A stretch of 64,000 bases of DNA, taken from positions 16,975 through 80,974 of the forward strand of contig JAIPEE010000014.1 of assembly GCA_021737275.1 (NCBI GenBank). The letters run 5' to 3'. The first letter of the stretch is position 1, and each line of letters opens with the position of its first letter. This DNA comes from Desulfobacterales bacterium (lineage in GTDB: Bacteria > Desulfobacterota > Desulfobacteria > Desulfobacterales > JAIPEE01). Under the pieces are notes generated by a model. It searched no databases. It had not been told where the DNA came from and saw only the letters and a list, made by a program, of their open reading frames with translations. Of this stretch, positions 27,501 through 37,100 are shown piece after piece. The position numbers and the translations under genes were made by a program.

Positions 27501-27541
27501 ATCCGGGTTATCTGGAGGAGGTAAAACTGTTAGGATTGTAA
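24521..27541 (+). CDS. Large membrane protein of unknown function with PHP-like N-terminal motif
   Basis: 1006 aa, not recognised as a named family. Residues 1 to ~640 are soluble and charged; residues ~670-830 hold four or five hydrophobic helices (FIPAFATFAL, VLAYLGAFIWFGI, VMAIANGIYLF, IPIAIALNALLGGLLPLFGV); ~170 soluble residues follow. DDHVHD at 161-166 followed by TPTHLIMDAWIKGIRRLRVI recalls the metal-binding motif and first helix-strand of PHP phosphoesterases, but the usual TDH is replaced by HYNYIEP. A segment near 410-450 (ITLDLTNLKVDEVLELLYD) looks leucine-rich. It stands alone, with a weak ribosome site and its own terminator, between the acs cluster and the orphan cooS. Confidence 0.8.
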   Translation: MKSYSSPILFDNRDHELIRIVNEIHSRGGRQDFDRKQYYPVFHPNGIKEMTETKGLRIAYAVAHLLNSLEVGVMEDRINALHMLRAEAIDTTGGPMPKNTARVLLQLMKELVRAHGDYYRQLVLAHDFRIAAFGKPSIVRRKLRRFRLLEMPEEWNQLTFDDHVHDANTKGRKTPTHLIMDAWIKGIRRLRVIHYNYIEPRFAAELFSAAKIMDIDIRIGIEFYGRFRDKYVQLVWVPRGFADTQDFLCFLAEPHVIKLMDQGREASRYQQRHVMDLLGKFNTVYRQQIKTSYDLNLPAIEEPAFIKFVGSGQKSRVHLSEYIQNMMVEALQIRIEALRVSYKTDSGESREKIDTYIREMNDLDIEATIKSFLSPENNPEITYPESPCDDDNIPVLLSLSASEVLKRVSALRSGYRITLDLTNLKVDEVLELLYDCEGSITRLEIFNLKDYTEGITEHIPDISRLQHAINHESFISLKQNVRDIISQVESADYPDKTDRIEKLTSILHDLPSLKLFYQETPLKSRIGSDSTGRAFKAYGMGFAVKETLPLQAQREIHWQHSDHVRKVLPLRINAYPTNTYIPHRTDPPIHPLLYRLSLSAPFFNWIGFKCQKSWQVESSATKLSTNGNIVTLGGIRREASAGYSLEKKILEEKKPGLSWRYLKSRHKNLLKVMIGFIPAFATFALTKDWWVLAYLGAFIWFGITCIRNIIQSVLGGGGFRRSPLLRWNNYVSWDRLTDSLLYTGFSVPLLDYLVKTVILDRGFNITTANHAVLLYTVMAIANGIYLFTHNVVRGLPRGAAYGNLLRSILSIPIAIALNALLGGLLPLFGVIDPNSALQKWAAVISKTASDFVAGIIEGLADRYANIRLRMRDYRQKFNDILAVYAELELLFPEVKTFKILESPITQKKSVKSEAVELEHIIMLHALDLLYFWMYQPRARVALAMFFKTLSEDERHILVSSQFTLQRHREISQLFIDGILGDNFPKPLSFYLSRYPGYLEEVKLLGL

Positions 27542-27615
27542 TTCCGTATTCCCCGACCGATCCATCCGGGGCAGGAACCGAATGGGACCAGTGTCGAAAT
27601 ATCTGAGTTAAAACG

Positions 27616-27654
27616 GTGACGCTGCTGTTCTGAAGCAGGGTCACTTTGATTTTT
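27616..27654 (+). terminator. Terminator after the 1006-aa gene
   Basis: GTGACGCTGCT pairs with AGCAGGGTCAC (one mismatch in 11 bp) around a 7-base loop, followed by TTTGATTTTT. It lies ~75 bp after the stop codon. Confidence 0.65.
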
Positions 27655-28062
27655 GAGGTCAGTTATTAACACCGCCATCCGGGGGGCATGAACGGCTTCA
27701 GGCCATCATCATTTAACGGCATTAAGTGCCCATATATCAAGAAGTTCCCTATCGCCATACAGGTTGAACTCGTTGAGCTTAATTCAGAATCCGGGGTTTA
27801 ACCTCCATCCTTGCCCTGTCTTTATGTTATCCCTTTATTGTTCGAAGTCCTGCTGAAAACCAATCCCCGCTAATCATCCGGAACAAGGCTCTTGATATTT
27901 GGAAAAGAATGCTGATATTTAATAATAAATATAAAATCCACTGCCGCATATTTTAAATTAATCTGGGTATGAAGAGTATCACTGATCAGACATAGGGTAT
28001 TGTCTAACAAATTCAGATAACTATCTTAAAGATAATATGTGTATCAGTTATGAAGTAATATA

Positions 28063-28092
28063 AAAGTGTATCAACTTAAGACGATACACTTT
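28063..28092. promoter_or_regulatory. 10-bp inverted repeat upstream of cooS, candidate operator
   Basis: AAAGTGTATC and GATACACTTT are exact complements separated by 10 bases. A further direct copy of GTGTATCA lies at 28039, 27 bp before the left arm copy. The cluster is 230-280 bp upstream of the orphan CO dehydrogenase gene. The symmetry and repetition suit a regulator binding site; it does not match the TGTCA-N6-CGACA site known for CooA. Confidence 0.45.
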
Positions 28093-28318
28093 CCGATTTG
28101 TTGTATGGCATTATAAGGCTCCTTCTTTTCGCCGAAACTCAACGCCATCTATTATGTCATAAAATCAAATAGTTAATTTAATAATAATGATTAAACGTCA
28201 ATCTCTTGCCGAACAAATTGTAATAAAGCGTTTATGGCACATATATTGAAACAAGATACTACTTACCTGGTGTGTTTTGCGTGGAAAATAAAAGCTTATG
28301 AATATTAAGGAGGGCGTA

Positions 28319-30307
28319 ATGGAAGAGAAAAAACCGTCTGGTAAAGCCAAAAATTCAGACCAGAAAAAAAACAAGCTTTCCCCCAGAGATGTCACTGGTT
28401 GCGATGCGACTTCGCAAATGCTTGAAAAAGCAAGAAAAGATGGTGTTTTAATAGCTTTTGACCGCGCCGCAGACATGAAAGCCTGTCCAATTGGTGCGGA
28501 TTCAGCTTGTTGTAAACATTGCGCGATGGGTCCATGCCGTTTAAGCGCCAAAGATCCGTACAGCAAGGTTGGCGTTTGCGGTGCCACCATTGATACGATA
28601 ATGTCTCGCAATTTTGCAAGGATGGTAGCTGCCGGAGCGGCTGCCCATACTGATCACGGCATGGCCATGCTGGATCTTTTCCGGGAAGTGGTTAACGGGA
28701 ACGTTCCGGGCTACAGTATCAAAAATCCCACTAAACTGGCGTCTGTGGCCCAATCCATTGGTATTGAGACCGCCGATAAAAGCGTGCAGGAGATCGCTAA
28801 TGAATTGTACCTGGAGTTGGAACGGACGTATACCCAGGTGGAAGGTGAAATTCCGTTTGCCAAACGGGTTCCTGAGAAAACCCTTGAGGCCTGGCGTAAA
28901 GAAGGCATTGTTCCCAGGGGCGCTATGCGTGAAATAATGGAACTGATGCATCGCACTCATATGGGTGTTGATCAGCATTATGAAAATATCACCAAACAAA
29001 TCTGCCGGACGGCGCTGGCGGACGGTTGGGGGGGGTCCATGGTGTCCACGGAAATTTCCGACATTTTGTATGGTACGCCGTCTCCAATTCTCGCGGACGT
29101 CAATATGGGCGTGTTAAAAGAGAAACAGGTAAACATCATTATTCACGGGCATGAGCCCAACCTGTTTGAATCGATGCTGGAGTCTGTTAATTTGCCGATA
29201 TTGATCAATGCGGCCAAAGAAGCCGGAGCCGAAGGGATTAATCTGGTGGGTATGTGTTGTTCCGGGTCGGAGATGATGTCCCGTCACGGAATACCTCATG
29301 CCGGTAACTTTTCCTCTACGGAGGCGGTTCTGGTAACCGGCGCTGTGGATGCCATGGCCGTTGATATCCAGTGCATTAAACAGGGGCTGGCCAAGGTTGC
29401 CGAATGTTACGGTACGGAATTGTTTACGACCAATCCGAGATGTCGTATAGAGGGCGCTACACACATTGAGTTTAATGATCACAATGCCAAGGAGTGCACG
29501 GACGAAATCGTTATCAAGGCCATCAGCCGCTTCAAAAACAGATCCTATCCGGTTGAAATTCCAAACATTACGAATCCCGGCATCCACGGATTTTCTTATG
29601 ATTATATTAATTATATGCTGGGCGGCAGTTTTCGAGGCAGCTACGCGCCGCTTAATGAAAATATTATCAACGGACGTATTCGGGGTGTAGCCGGCGTTGT
29701 GGGTTGTACCAATCCCCGGGTGAAACAGGATTATATCCATGTGGAACTGGTCAAGGAGCTTATCAAAAATGATGTTCTCGTGTTGCAGACCGGATGTTCA
29801 CAGATTGCTCTGGCCAAAGCCGGCTTGCTGGTACCGGAGGCAGCAACACTGGCCGGGCCGGGTTTGAGTGAAGTGTGTGAGACGGTTGGTATGCCCCCGG
29901 TGTTGGGCTTCGGTTCCTGCGTTGACAATAGCCGTATCCTTCTTGCTGCTTCGGAAATGGTAAAAACCGGTGGTTTGGGGGACAGTATCGCGGATCTGCC
30001 GGTAGCAGGTGCCGCTCCGGAATGGATGAGTGAAAAAGCGATTGCGATCGGACAATATTTTGTCGCTTCCGGCGTTTACACGGTATTCGGCGTAACCTTT
30101 CCCATAACTGAGAATACGCGTTTTCATGATCTTTTGTTTGACGGACTGGAAGCCAAAGGAATGGGGAAATGGGGCCACTCACCGGACCCCCGCAAAATGG
30201 CCGGGATGATGATTGACCATATTGACAAAAAACGTAAAGCACTAGGAATCGACAAAGCCCGAGAACGAGTGCTGGTAGATATGCAGGATCGCCGGTCTCT
30301 TGGATAA
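28319..30307 (+). CDS. cooS: Second CO dehydrogenase catalytic subunit, orphan CooS
   Basis: 662 aa from the ATG preceded by AAGGAGGG; an ATG 21 bases upstream is in frame but inside the leader. All C-cluster ligands seem present: His in HGHEPNLFE, Cys in GMCCSGSE, VDIQCIKQ, VVGCTNPR, LQTGCSQIA and GSCVDNSR; the catalytic Lys is in PEWMSEKAIA, and N-terminal cluster Cys lie in CPIGADSACCKHCAMGPC. It is clearly a paralogue of acsA at 16818 but diverged. No cooC, cooF, hydrogenase or ACS gene is adjacent, so the electron partner is unknown. It could oxidise CO for respiration or supply CO to the ACS. A terminator follows. Confidence 0.93.
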   Translation: MEEKKPSGKAKNSDQKKNKLSPRDVTGCDATSQMLEKARKDGVLIAFDRAADMKACPIGADSACCKHCAMGPCRLSAKDPYSKVGVCGATIDTIMSRNFARMVAAGAAAHTDHGMAMLDLFREVVNGNVPGYSIKNPTKLASVAQSIGIETADKSVQEIANELYLELERTYTQVEGEIPFAKRVPEKTLEAWRKEGIVPRGAMREIMELMHRTHMGVDQHYENITKQICRTALADGWGGSMVSTEISDILYGTPSPILADVNMGVLKEKQVNIIIHGHEPNLFESMLESVNLPILINAAKEAGAEGINLVGMCCSGSEMMSRHGIPHAGNFSSTEAVLVTGAVDAMAVDIQCIKQGLAKVAECYGTELFTTNPRCRIEGATHIEFNDHNAKECTDEIVIKAISRFKNRSYPVEIPNITNPGIHGFSYDYINYMLGGSFRGSYAPLNENIINGRIRGVAGVVGCTNPRVKQDYIHVELVKELIKNDVLVLQTGCSQIALAKAGLLVPEAATLAGPGLSEVCETVGMPPVLGFGSCVDNSRILLAASEMVKTGGLGDSIADLPVAGAAPEWMSEKAIAIGQYFVASGVYTVFGVTFPITENTRFHDLLFDGLEAKGMGKWGHSPDPRKMAGMMIDHIDKKRKALGIDKARERVLVDMQDRRSLG

Positions 30308-30331
30308 CAGGTGCCGGCAAAGACAAATATT

Positions 30332-30371
30332 TTAATAATGCGGCGCCTGCAACGGGCGCCGCTTTATTAGA
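30332..30371. terminator. Terminator after cooS
   Basis: GCGGCGCC pairs with GGCGCCGC around a 7-base loop, with flanking AATAAT and TTTATT extending the stem. It can act on both strands, also ending the minus-strand unit that reaches 30434. Confidence 0.85.
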
Positions 30372-30433
30372 ATGGGGTTACCCTCAAAAGGATAGCTGTT
30401 GATATCTTTTTCCTGGAATGACAAATTTTATAT

Positions 30434-30670
30434 TTAATGGTATTGAATCCTTATATAGCTGAAACTGATACCGGCTTTTAGTGAATCGGTCAGCTTCTGG
30501 TCTAGACCCAGACGAAACATGTTTCTGTTTACATTAAAGTCTCCGCCGCCATCCAGATCCGTTTCACCCTGGTATAAAGGCGTGACTGAAAGGGAAACAT
30601 CAAGTGCATAAGCGCTGTTGATTGAAAAGCATAAAAATAAGAAAGAGAGTATCAGATATTTTGCTTTCAT
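30434..30670 (-). pseudogene. Truncated outer-membrane beta-barrel protein gene
   Basis: 78 codons. The N-terminus is a good signal peptide (LSFLFLCFSINSAYA), then alternating strand-like sequence (DVSLSVTPLYQGETDL, FRLGLDQKLTDSLKAGISFS) typical of the start of an outer-membrane barrel, and a stop after only ~56 mature residues. Complete barrels of this kind are several hundred residues. AAAGGA lies before the ATG. It sits 90 bp after the kinase gene of the efflux operon and ends shortly before the cooS terminator, so the 3' part was probably lost by a rearrangement here. A genuine small secreted protein is the less likely alternative. Confidence 0.6.
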
Positions 30671-30760
30671 TGGCAGTTTGTTCCTTTCAAAACCATGTTG
30701 TGTTTTACTTAAAAATCATTTTCCCGGAGAGCGTCTTTCCCGGTTGAAAACCAAGGGCTT

Positions 30761-32044
30761 TCAGGAGTCCTGCCACAAGATTTTGACCCGGGTCCCTTCC
30801 TCCGGCCAGCTCTCAAAGGCCAGCTTCCAACCGAATCGTTTGCACAACCTGCTGACAATGCTTAAGCCCAGACCGAAGCCCTGGCTTTTCTCTCCCTTGA
30901 TATGAGGCAGTATCACTGAATCCAGTTTTTCTTGTTCAATACCCTTGCCTGTATCCCGGACTTCGATACATGCCTCTTCGATGGTAATGGTTATCGATCC
31001 CCGGGCTGTAAACTGGAAAGCATTGCGAATCAGATTGGAAACCGCAATATAAAGAATCTCCTCCCTGGCCCTGACGCATTTTTCATAACAGACATCTATG
31101 GCAACGGCGATATCCTTGTCTTCGAGCAGGTATTGATTGTCACGCACCGCTTTTCTTACCGCTGGTTCCACAGGACAGTCTTCCACAGGACCGCTCTCTT
31201 CCCTGGCAAGCCATAAAAAGGACTCTATTGTGGTTTCCATATCAATAGCCGATCGTGAAATTCGTTTTAAGGGTTTTTTCAGTAATGGGTTATCCTCTAT
31301 TTCCGGCTGCTGTTCCATGATCTCCACAGCCCCTTTGATAATGGTCAGGGGTGTCCGCAGTTCGTGGCTGGCATCACGGGTAAACTCTTTTTCCCTCTGT
31401 ATAAAAGTATTAATTCTGTTCATAGTCTTTTCGATGGTCCGGGTAAGCATCCCGATTTCATTGTCGGTATGTTTCCGGGAGAGTTGGGTTGGAATATTAT
31501 CAGGGTTCAATTCCTTGATTTGCTCCATCAGAGTAACCACCGGTGCATAGAGCATCCTTGAAATTATATACCCGATGATGATCCCCGGAACGAGCAGCAG
31601 GGCCAGGGAAATCATCAGAATTTCCCTGGGGTTGAGAGAAGTGTTCTCATGAAAAAATTCTTTGCCGTGGAAAAACATGAAATAGGTATCATCCGTATCC
31701 GGCAGTTCCATGATTCCTACATGGACCGGTGGTCGGTTTTTCTGAAGATGGACAGAATGAACCCCCGGCGGCAGTTTTTTGACCATATCCTTAAAACGTT
31801 CGGGAACATTTTCAATTCCTTTGAACATATTGATATATTTGGAATGGGGTAAGGGGGTTGCCCGGTCTTTTTCATATTTGTACAAAAATGAATCCATTTC
31901 AGTATCAATGAGATTCATCACCATTCCTGACAGGCCCTTGCCCATAACAAAAAAGGTGATACCGGCATTGAGCGTAATGAGCAAAGATCCGAACAGTAGT
32001 ATTCCAACGACGATTCTGAACCGGATGCTGTGATAAAACTTCAT
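30761..32044 (-). CDS. Sensor histidine kinase of the efflux locus
   Basis: 427 aa. Membrane helix (about 9-32), periplasmic domain to ~145, second helix (MISLALLLVPGIIIGYII), HAMP, HisKA with phospho-His in FTRDASHELRTPLTII, and HATPase (NLIRNAFQF, DTGKGI, GFGLGLSIVSRL). It is the classic EnvZ/CusS type. It follows its response regulator by 5 bp and is the last intact gene of the efflux operon. The periplasmic domain has no recognised ligand motif. Confidence 0.9.
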   Translation of the reverse strand: MKFYHSIRFRIVVGILLFGSLLITLNAGITFFVMGKGLSGMVMNLIDTEMDSFLYKYEKDRATPLPHSKYINMFKGIENVPERFKDMVKKLPPGVHSVHLQKNRPPVHVGIMELPDTDDTYFMFFHGKEFFHENTSLNPREILMISLALLLVPGIIIGYIISRMLYAPVVTLMEQIKELNPDNIPTQLSRKHTDNEIGMLTRTIEKTMNRINTFIQREKEFTRDASHELRTPLTIIKGAVEIMEQQPEIEDNPLLKKPLKRISRSAIDMETTIESFLWLAREESGPVEDCPVEPAVRKAVRDNQYLLEDKDIAVAIDVCYEKCVRAREEILYIAVSNLIRNAFQFTARGSITITIEEACIEVRDTGKGIEQEKLDSVILPHIKGEKSQGFGLGLSIVSRLCKRFGWKLAFESWPEEGTRVKILWQDS

Positions 32045-32049
32045 ATTGT

Positions 32050-32727
32050 TTACTCCTTCAGCCTGAATCCGATACCGTGGACGGTTTCTATCATTGCATG
32101 GTCAAAGGGTTTGTCGATTTTTTTCCGTAATGTATACATATGACTTCTGAGAACATCACTGCCCGGCGGCATATCCCCCCACAAGCTGTTTTCCAAGTCT
32201 TTTCGAGAAACAACATTGGGGGCGGCTTTCATGAGCAGTTTTAGAATTGAGATACAGGTATTGTTCAAGTCAATGGTTTTTCCTTGGCGGGTAATTTCAA
32301 AGGTGCCAAGATCCATATGAAGATCGGCTACCACCAAAACCTTGTTATCTGGCTCCTTTCGCTTTGTAAGTGCCTTTATTCTAGCTTCGAGCTCTTTCAA
32401 GGCAAAGGGCTTGACCAGGTAGTCATCGGCACCGGAATCAAAACCCAGAAGTTTGTCTTCCAAAGTATCTCTTGCGGTCAGCATGAGTACAGGCACCTTG
32501 TTTTCAGCCTCCTGGCGCAATTTCTGACACAGGGTAATTCCATCCATACCCGGCAGCATGAGATCCAGAACAATGACATCGTAGTTATGGGTCAGGGCCA
32601 GGTGGAGGCCACCTATGCCGTCCATGGCAAAATCCAGAATATAGCCTTTTGGTTCCAGAAAATCGGTTATATTTTCCACGATGGCCTGATTATCCTCAAT
32701 AATAAGAAGCCTGATTGCTGATTTCAT
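32050..32727 (-). CDS. OmpR-family response regulator
   Basis: 225 aa. Receiver with IIEDN (9-13) and phosphoacceptor Asp55 in VLDLMLPG, then a winged-helix DNA-binding domain (VSRKDLENSLWGD, LRSHMYTLRKKID, VHGIGFRLKE). Its start overlaps the stop of the upstream tolC-like gene by 4 bases, so it is co-transcribed with the pump it probably controls. Confidence 0.92.
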   Translation of the reverse strand: MKSAIRLLIIEDNQAIVENITDFLEPKGYILDFAMDGIGGLHLALTHNYDVIVLDLMLPGMDGITLCQKLRQEAENKVPVLMLTARDTLEDKLLGFDSGADDYLVKPFALKELEARIKALTKRKEPDNKVLVVADLHMDLGTFEITRQGKTIDLNNTCISILKLLMKAAPNVVSRKDLENSLWGDMPPGSDVLRSHMYTLRKKIDKPFDHAMIETVHGIGFRLKE

Positions 32728-34106
32728 GATGATCCTTTCAGGGTCAGGTTAAAGTTTTTTCCAATATAATAGTTAAACTCTTCCAAAGCAAGGACAAGGG
32801 AGACCCGGGCAATAGCCAGTTCCCCCATGGCGTTGACCAGATCATTCTGAGCCTCATTGAGCCGGACCAGAGATACCTGGCCGGCATTGTATTCTTTTTC
32901 AACCAGGTTCCGTGTGGTCTCAATCAGACCGGTGTTTTCTTCCTGAAGAACCAGTTGCTGCCGGGCAGTAGTAAAGTTCCGAGCCGAGGATCTGACATTG
33001 GACAACGCCTTTATTCTGGCATCCTCCAGATCATTTTGAAGCGCTCTCTTATCTGACAGGGCTTCCCTGACACGGGCTTTTGTTGCGCCGCCGGTAAAGA
33101 GATCAATATTGACATTGATTCCAACTGAAGCGCCCATATTATCTGTATCATCGAGGCTGTCCCCTGCGCTGGTACCGTATGCCCCTATTAAAGAAATAGT
33201 TGGGTAATGTTCAGCCTCTGCTATATTTATTTTGGTGTCAGCGTCTTCAATAGCAAGAAATGCTTCTTTAAGATCAGGACGCTCAGAAAGCAGAGTTTCT
33301 ATATCAGACTCCAGGGCCGGATCAATGTACCGGCTGAGGTTTAAATCCGGCTTCTCAATATCAAGAGGTGATATGTCCATTCCTTCAGGAAGGCAGGCAT
33401 CTTCATATCCCAGAAGAGCAGCAAGCCCGTGTATGGATTCATTGAGATCCTGTTGGGCACTTAAAAGAGAAGTTTTGGCTGAATTAACCTTTGTTTTAAA
33501 ATTTAAGACATCACTGTAAGAACCGGTACCGGCTTTTTCCTTTGCAACGGCTTCACCTTCCTGATCCCGGTTGAAAGCCATGTCCGATTGAGCAATCTTA
33601 ATATTTTCCCGTGCCAGTTGTACGCTTAAGAATGTTTGTGCCACGGACCAGGTCAAGAACCGTCTTGCCTCATCCTGCCCCGCCAGACTCATTTGCTCTC
33701 CAAGGGATGCAGACAGGTTTGAATACTTCCTTGAAAACCCGTCGAACAGAACCTGGGTAGCAGAGAGCCGGCTGGTATACAGCGTCTCATCTGCTTCAGA
33801 TCCGCTGTCCAGTGTATTTTCTGTATAATCCCATCCTGCTGTAGCTGAAATGACAGGAAAAAAATCAGCCCTTGTCTGGGCAACAACTTCCCTGGCCTGA
33901 TTGACCCGTTCCATTGCAGATGCCAGTGTCGGGCTGTTTTCCAATGCAATTTGTTTGGCCCGGACCAGGGTCAGGATTTCGGTCTGAGCAGCCCGATCAA
34001 GCACAGTGTTCTGGCCAGCCATAACAAGCCCACCTTGTTTTGGGACTACCGGCAATACCGCAAGTATAGTTAAAAAAATAATTATATGGGTGATATAACG
34101 CTTCAT
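32724..34106 (-). CDS. TolC-family outer-membrane efflux protein
   Basis: 460 aa with an N-terminal signal segment (IIIFLTILAVLPVV) and the two-fold repeat of long helices typical of TolC (ALENSPTLASAMERVNQAREVV and LLSERPDLKEAFLAIEDA). It forms the outer-membrane channel of the tripartite pump encoded with the RND transporter (15 bp upstream) and membrane fusion protein. Confidence 0.92.
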   Translation of the reverse strand: MKRYITHIIIFLTILAVLPVVPKQGGLVMAGQNTVLDRAAQTEILTLVRAKQIALENSPTLASAMERVNQAREVVAQTRADFFPVISATAGWDYTENTLDSGSEADETLYTSRLSATQVLFDGFSRKYSNLSASLGEQMSLAGQDEARRFLTWSVAQTFLSVQLARENIKIAQSDMAFNRDQEGEAVAKEKAGTGSYSDVLNFKTKVNSAKTSLLSAQQDLNESIHGLAALLGYEDACLPEGMDISPLDIEKPDLNLSRYIDPALESDIETLLSERPDLKEAFLAIEDADTKINIAEAEHYPTISLIGAYGTSAGDSLDDTDNMGASVGINVNIDLFTGGATKARVREALSDKRALQNDLEDARIKALSNVRSSARNFTTARQQLVLQEENTGLIETTRNLVEKEYNAGQVSLVRLNEAQNDLVNAMGELAIARVSLVLALEEFNYYIGKNFNLTLKGSS

Positions 34107-34121
34107 GAAATCTCCTAATTG

Positions 34122-37100
34122 TTAAACAGGCTGCAGTACAGGTTCAACACCGGAACTCCTTTTAAATGAAGGCTCAAGACTATGCCGGGAAATGTTTTTA
34201 TTACCGGAAAAAAGAGCCAGTCCATAACGGATATCATTGATAATAGTATAAAGACACGGCAATAGTATGAGAGTGAGAACTGTGGCAAAGGCCACGCCAA
34301 AAGCCAGGGAAATACCCATGGGAATCAATTGCTGGGCATGCTGACTGGTTTCAAGAATCAACGGCAAAAGCCCGCCAATAGTAGAAATTGAGGTTAACAT
34401 CACTGCCCTGAAGCGTCTCAGGCCGCCCTGGAATAGTGCAGCAAAAAAATCCATCCCTTCTTCAAGGTTCATGTTCACCCGATCAATGAGGACAATGGCA
34501 TCATTGACTACTACGCCGGTGAGTGCAACCATGCCGAATATGGATAACAAGGAAAGCATGTGGCCCATAATAAAGTGGCCCAGCACCGCGCCCAGCAGGC
34601 CAAAGGGAATGGTAAAAAGTACCAGTACCGGTTGTATATAGGATCTGAACATAGTGGCAATGATCACAAACATGCCCATAATAGAAATGGGAATCCAGAT
34701 ATAAAGGTTGCCGAAAGATTCGGCCGATCGTTTGGCATCTCCTTCCAGAACAATGCGAATATCAGGATATTGGGATTTCAATTTACTGAAAAGATCTTTT
34801 TCAAGGGTGGATGTAACCTCCCCGGCTACAATTTTTGCGGTATCCACCTTGGCGGACACCATGACCTGGCGATATCCATCTTTCCGGGTAATGGTTGAAA
34901 ACCCTGGAGCATAGCTCATATCGGCAATAGCGGACAGGGGTATCCAGGTGTCCTCACCGGTTTTTACCATGTAATCCTGAATGCTCGACCGACTCTGACG
35001 CTCGCTGGCGGACAGCCGTACATTTACTTCAATTTCATCATTGCCCCGCTGTATTTTTACAGCCTCAGCACCGTAATAAGCGCCATACACCTGAGATGCG
35101 AGATCCGACAGGTTTAATCCCAGGTATTCAGCCTCTTTTTTTAATTTAAATTTCAACTCATTTTTGCCCGGTGCATTATCAGAATAAACCTGAGATACCC
35201 CGTCTATGTTTTTGAGATGCTCTATAACCCGGTCGGCTGCTGCTGAAATATCAGACAGGTTTTCCCCCTGGATACAAATTTCAATAGGCGCACCGGGAGG
35301 GCCGCTGTTGGAAGCACTGAAATCAAGGGTTTGAACACCGGGAATTTCACCGGTTGCCTCTTCCCATGCAAGAATAAAATCATCGGAATGGATATTGCTT
35401 TCCGCAGGGTCCAGTAAGGTAACCCGGACCCCGCCGATATGAGGAGAAGCGGAAGAACTGCTTCCCGCCTTTTCTCCCGGTTCCTGACCAATGGTGGCAA
35501 GTATCGTGGAAATCAGTGGTTTATCTGACATGGACGGGACTGTCTGTGCTGCTTGTTTTGCGGCTGCTTCCATGCGCGCTACCGCTTGTTGAGTAATACT
35601 GAAAGGAGTTCCTTCGGGAAATGCCACAGATGCCGCAATAATACTGGAAGCCTGCTTGGGAAAAACATTGAATTTAATCGCTCCGCCGGCCACAAGGCCG
35701 GCACATAACAGGAAAACGGCAATACAGACACTTAAAAAAAGATAACGGAATGTAACGCATCGTTTCAGGACAGGAAGATAGATCTTTTCGGCAAACCACT
35801 CCATGCTGTATACAGTAAAATTGTGTAATTTTTCAATAGCACCCAGTATTTTGTTTCTTTTAACTGCAGACTGGCAGCAGTCTTTTAAGTCTGATAAATG
35901 GGCGGGAAGCATTACCATACACTCGACCAGCGAAATGACCAGGCAGGCGATTACAGCCGTGGGCAGTGCCACGATAAACTTTCCCATCATGCCGTCAATA
36001 TTATAAAGGGGGAAAAAAGCCACAATGGTGGTCATAACGGCAGCGAGAACCGGCAGCCCCACTTCCGATACACCTTTTACAACTGCATCCAGCGGAGAGG
36101 CCCCGTTTTTCCGGTGAAAAAAGATGGACTCCCCAACGACAATGGCATCATCAGCAACAATTCCCAAAACCATGATCAACCCGAAAAGAGTGATTTTGTT
36201 AAGGGTGATCCCGGCAAAATGAACAATGGCAAGTCCGCCAAGCAGCGATACAGGAATACCCATACCGGCCCAGAATGATATTTTGGTATCCATAAACAAC
36301 CAGAGCAGGGCAAACACAAACACAAGTCCCATAACGGCGTTTGAAAAAAGCGTCTCCAGGTTGGCCCGGGTGGTTTCAGTATTATCAGACAGTATGATAA
36401 CTTCTGATCCCTTGGGAAGATCGCTGTTTATCTCTTCCTGATACTGACGAACTCGGTCCGCGATTTTGATCGTATCCTCATCACCGGCCAACACATTGAG
36501 AAGAACGGCAGGAGAACCGTTGGCCCGTATAGACAGGTTGTTTTCCGTAAAACCGTCAATAATTTCTGCGATATCATTCAGATAGAGAGTCTCACCGCCT
36601 TTTCCACTGATAATTTTTATTTCTGCAAAATCATCGCCTGTATATTTTCTGCCAATGGTCCGCAGGCGAATCTCCTGATCCTGGGTTTTGATGGTGCCGC
36701 CTGACTGGTTCAGACTACTTTTAGCTATTATATCCGAAACCTCATCTATAGTGAGATTGTACTTCAAAAGGTTGGCCTGGGGTATTTCTACTGAAATTTC
36801 ATATGATCTTGTTCCGGACAGATTAACCTGACTCACACCGGGCAAGCGCTGGATCTCTTTTTTAACCGTATCAGCCCACTCCTTTAGCCTTGCTTCCGGC
36901 ATCTGACTGATCAGGGCCAGGCTTATCACAGCCTTCTGGATCTGGGGCCTGACAATTGATGGATTTTCCGCATCTTCAGGAAAAGTAGTAATACTGTCTA
37001 CCTCGTTACTAACCCGATCCAGGAGCTGATCCGGGTCATAGCCATCCGTCACTGTTATCACGGTAAGGGAACTGCCTTCTGAAGAAGAAGAGGTGTATTC

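Larger units (their letters stand above)
27542..28318. other. Intergenic region with terminator, repeats and possible gene remnant
   Basis: Starts with the terminator of the 1006-aa gene (27616). Near 27690-27790 the minus strand can be read as short peptide-like stretches broken by stops (for example NEFNLYGDRELLDIW), which may be an eroded gene but is unproven. From 27900 the sequence is AT-rich and holds GTGTATC repeats and an inverted repeat (28063), then a weak sigma-54-like element (TGGCAC at 28235, with TTGAA where TTGC is expected) before cooS. Confidence 0.45.

Noticed and set aside
27690..27790. Possible eroded gene on the minus strand
   Set aside because: Only short stretches without stops and no confident family; mentioned in the intergenic entry but not called a pseudogene.
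28235..28250. Sigma-54-like element TGGCACATATATTGAA before cooS
   Set aside because: The -24 part is perfect but the invariant GC at -12 reads GA, so I did not list it as a promoter.
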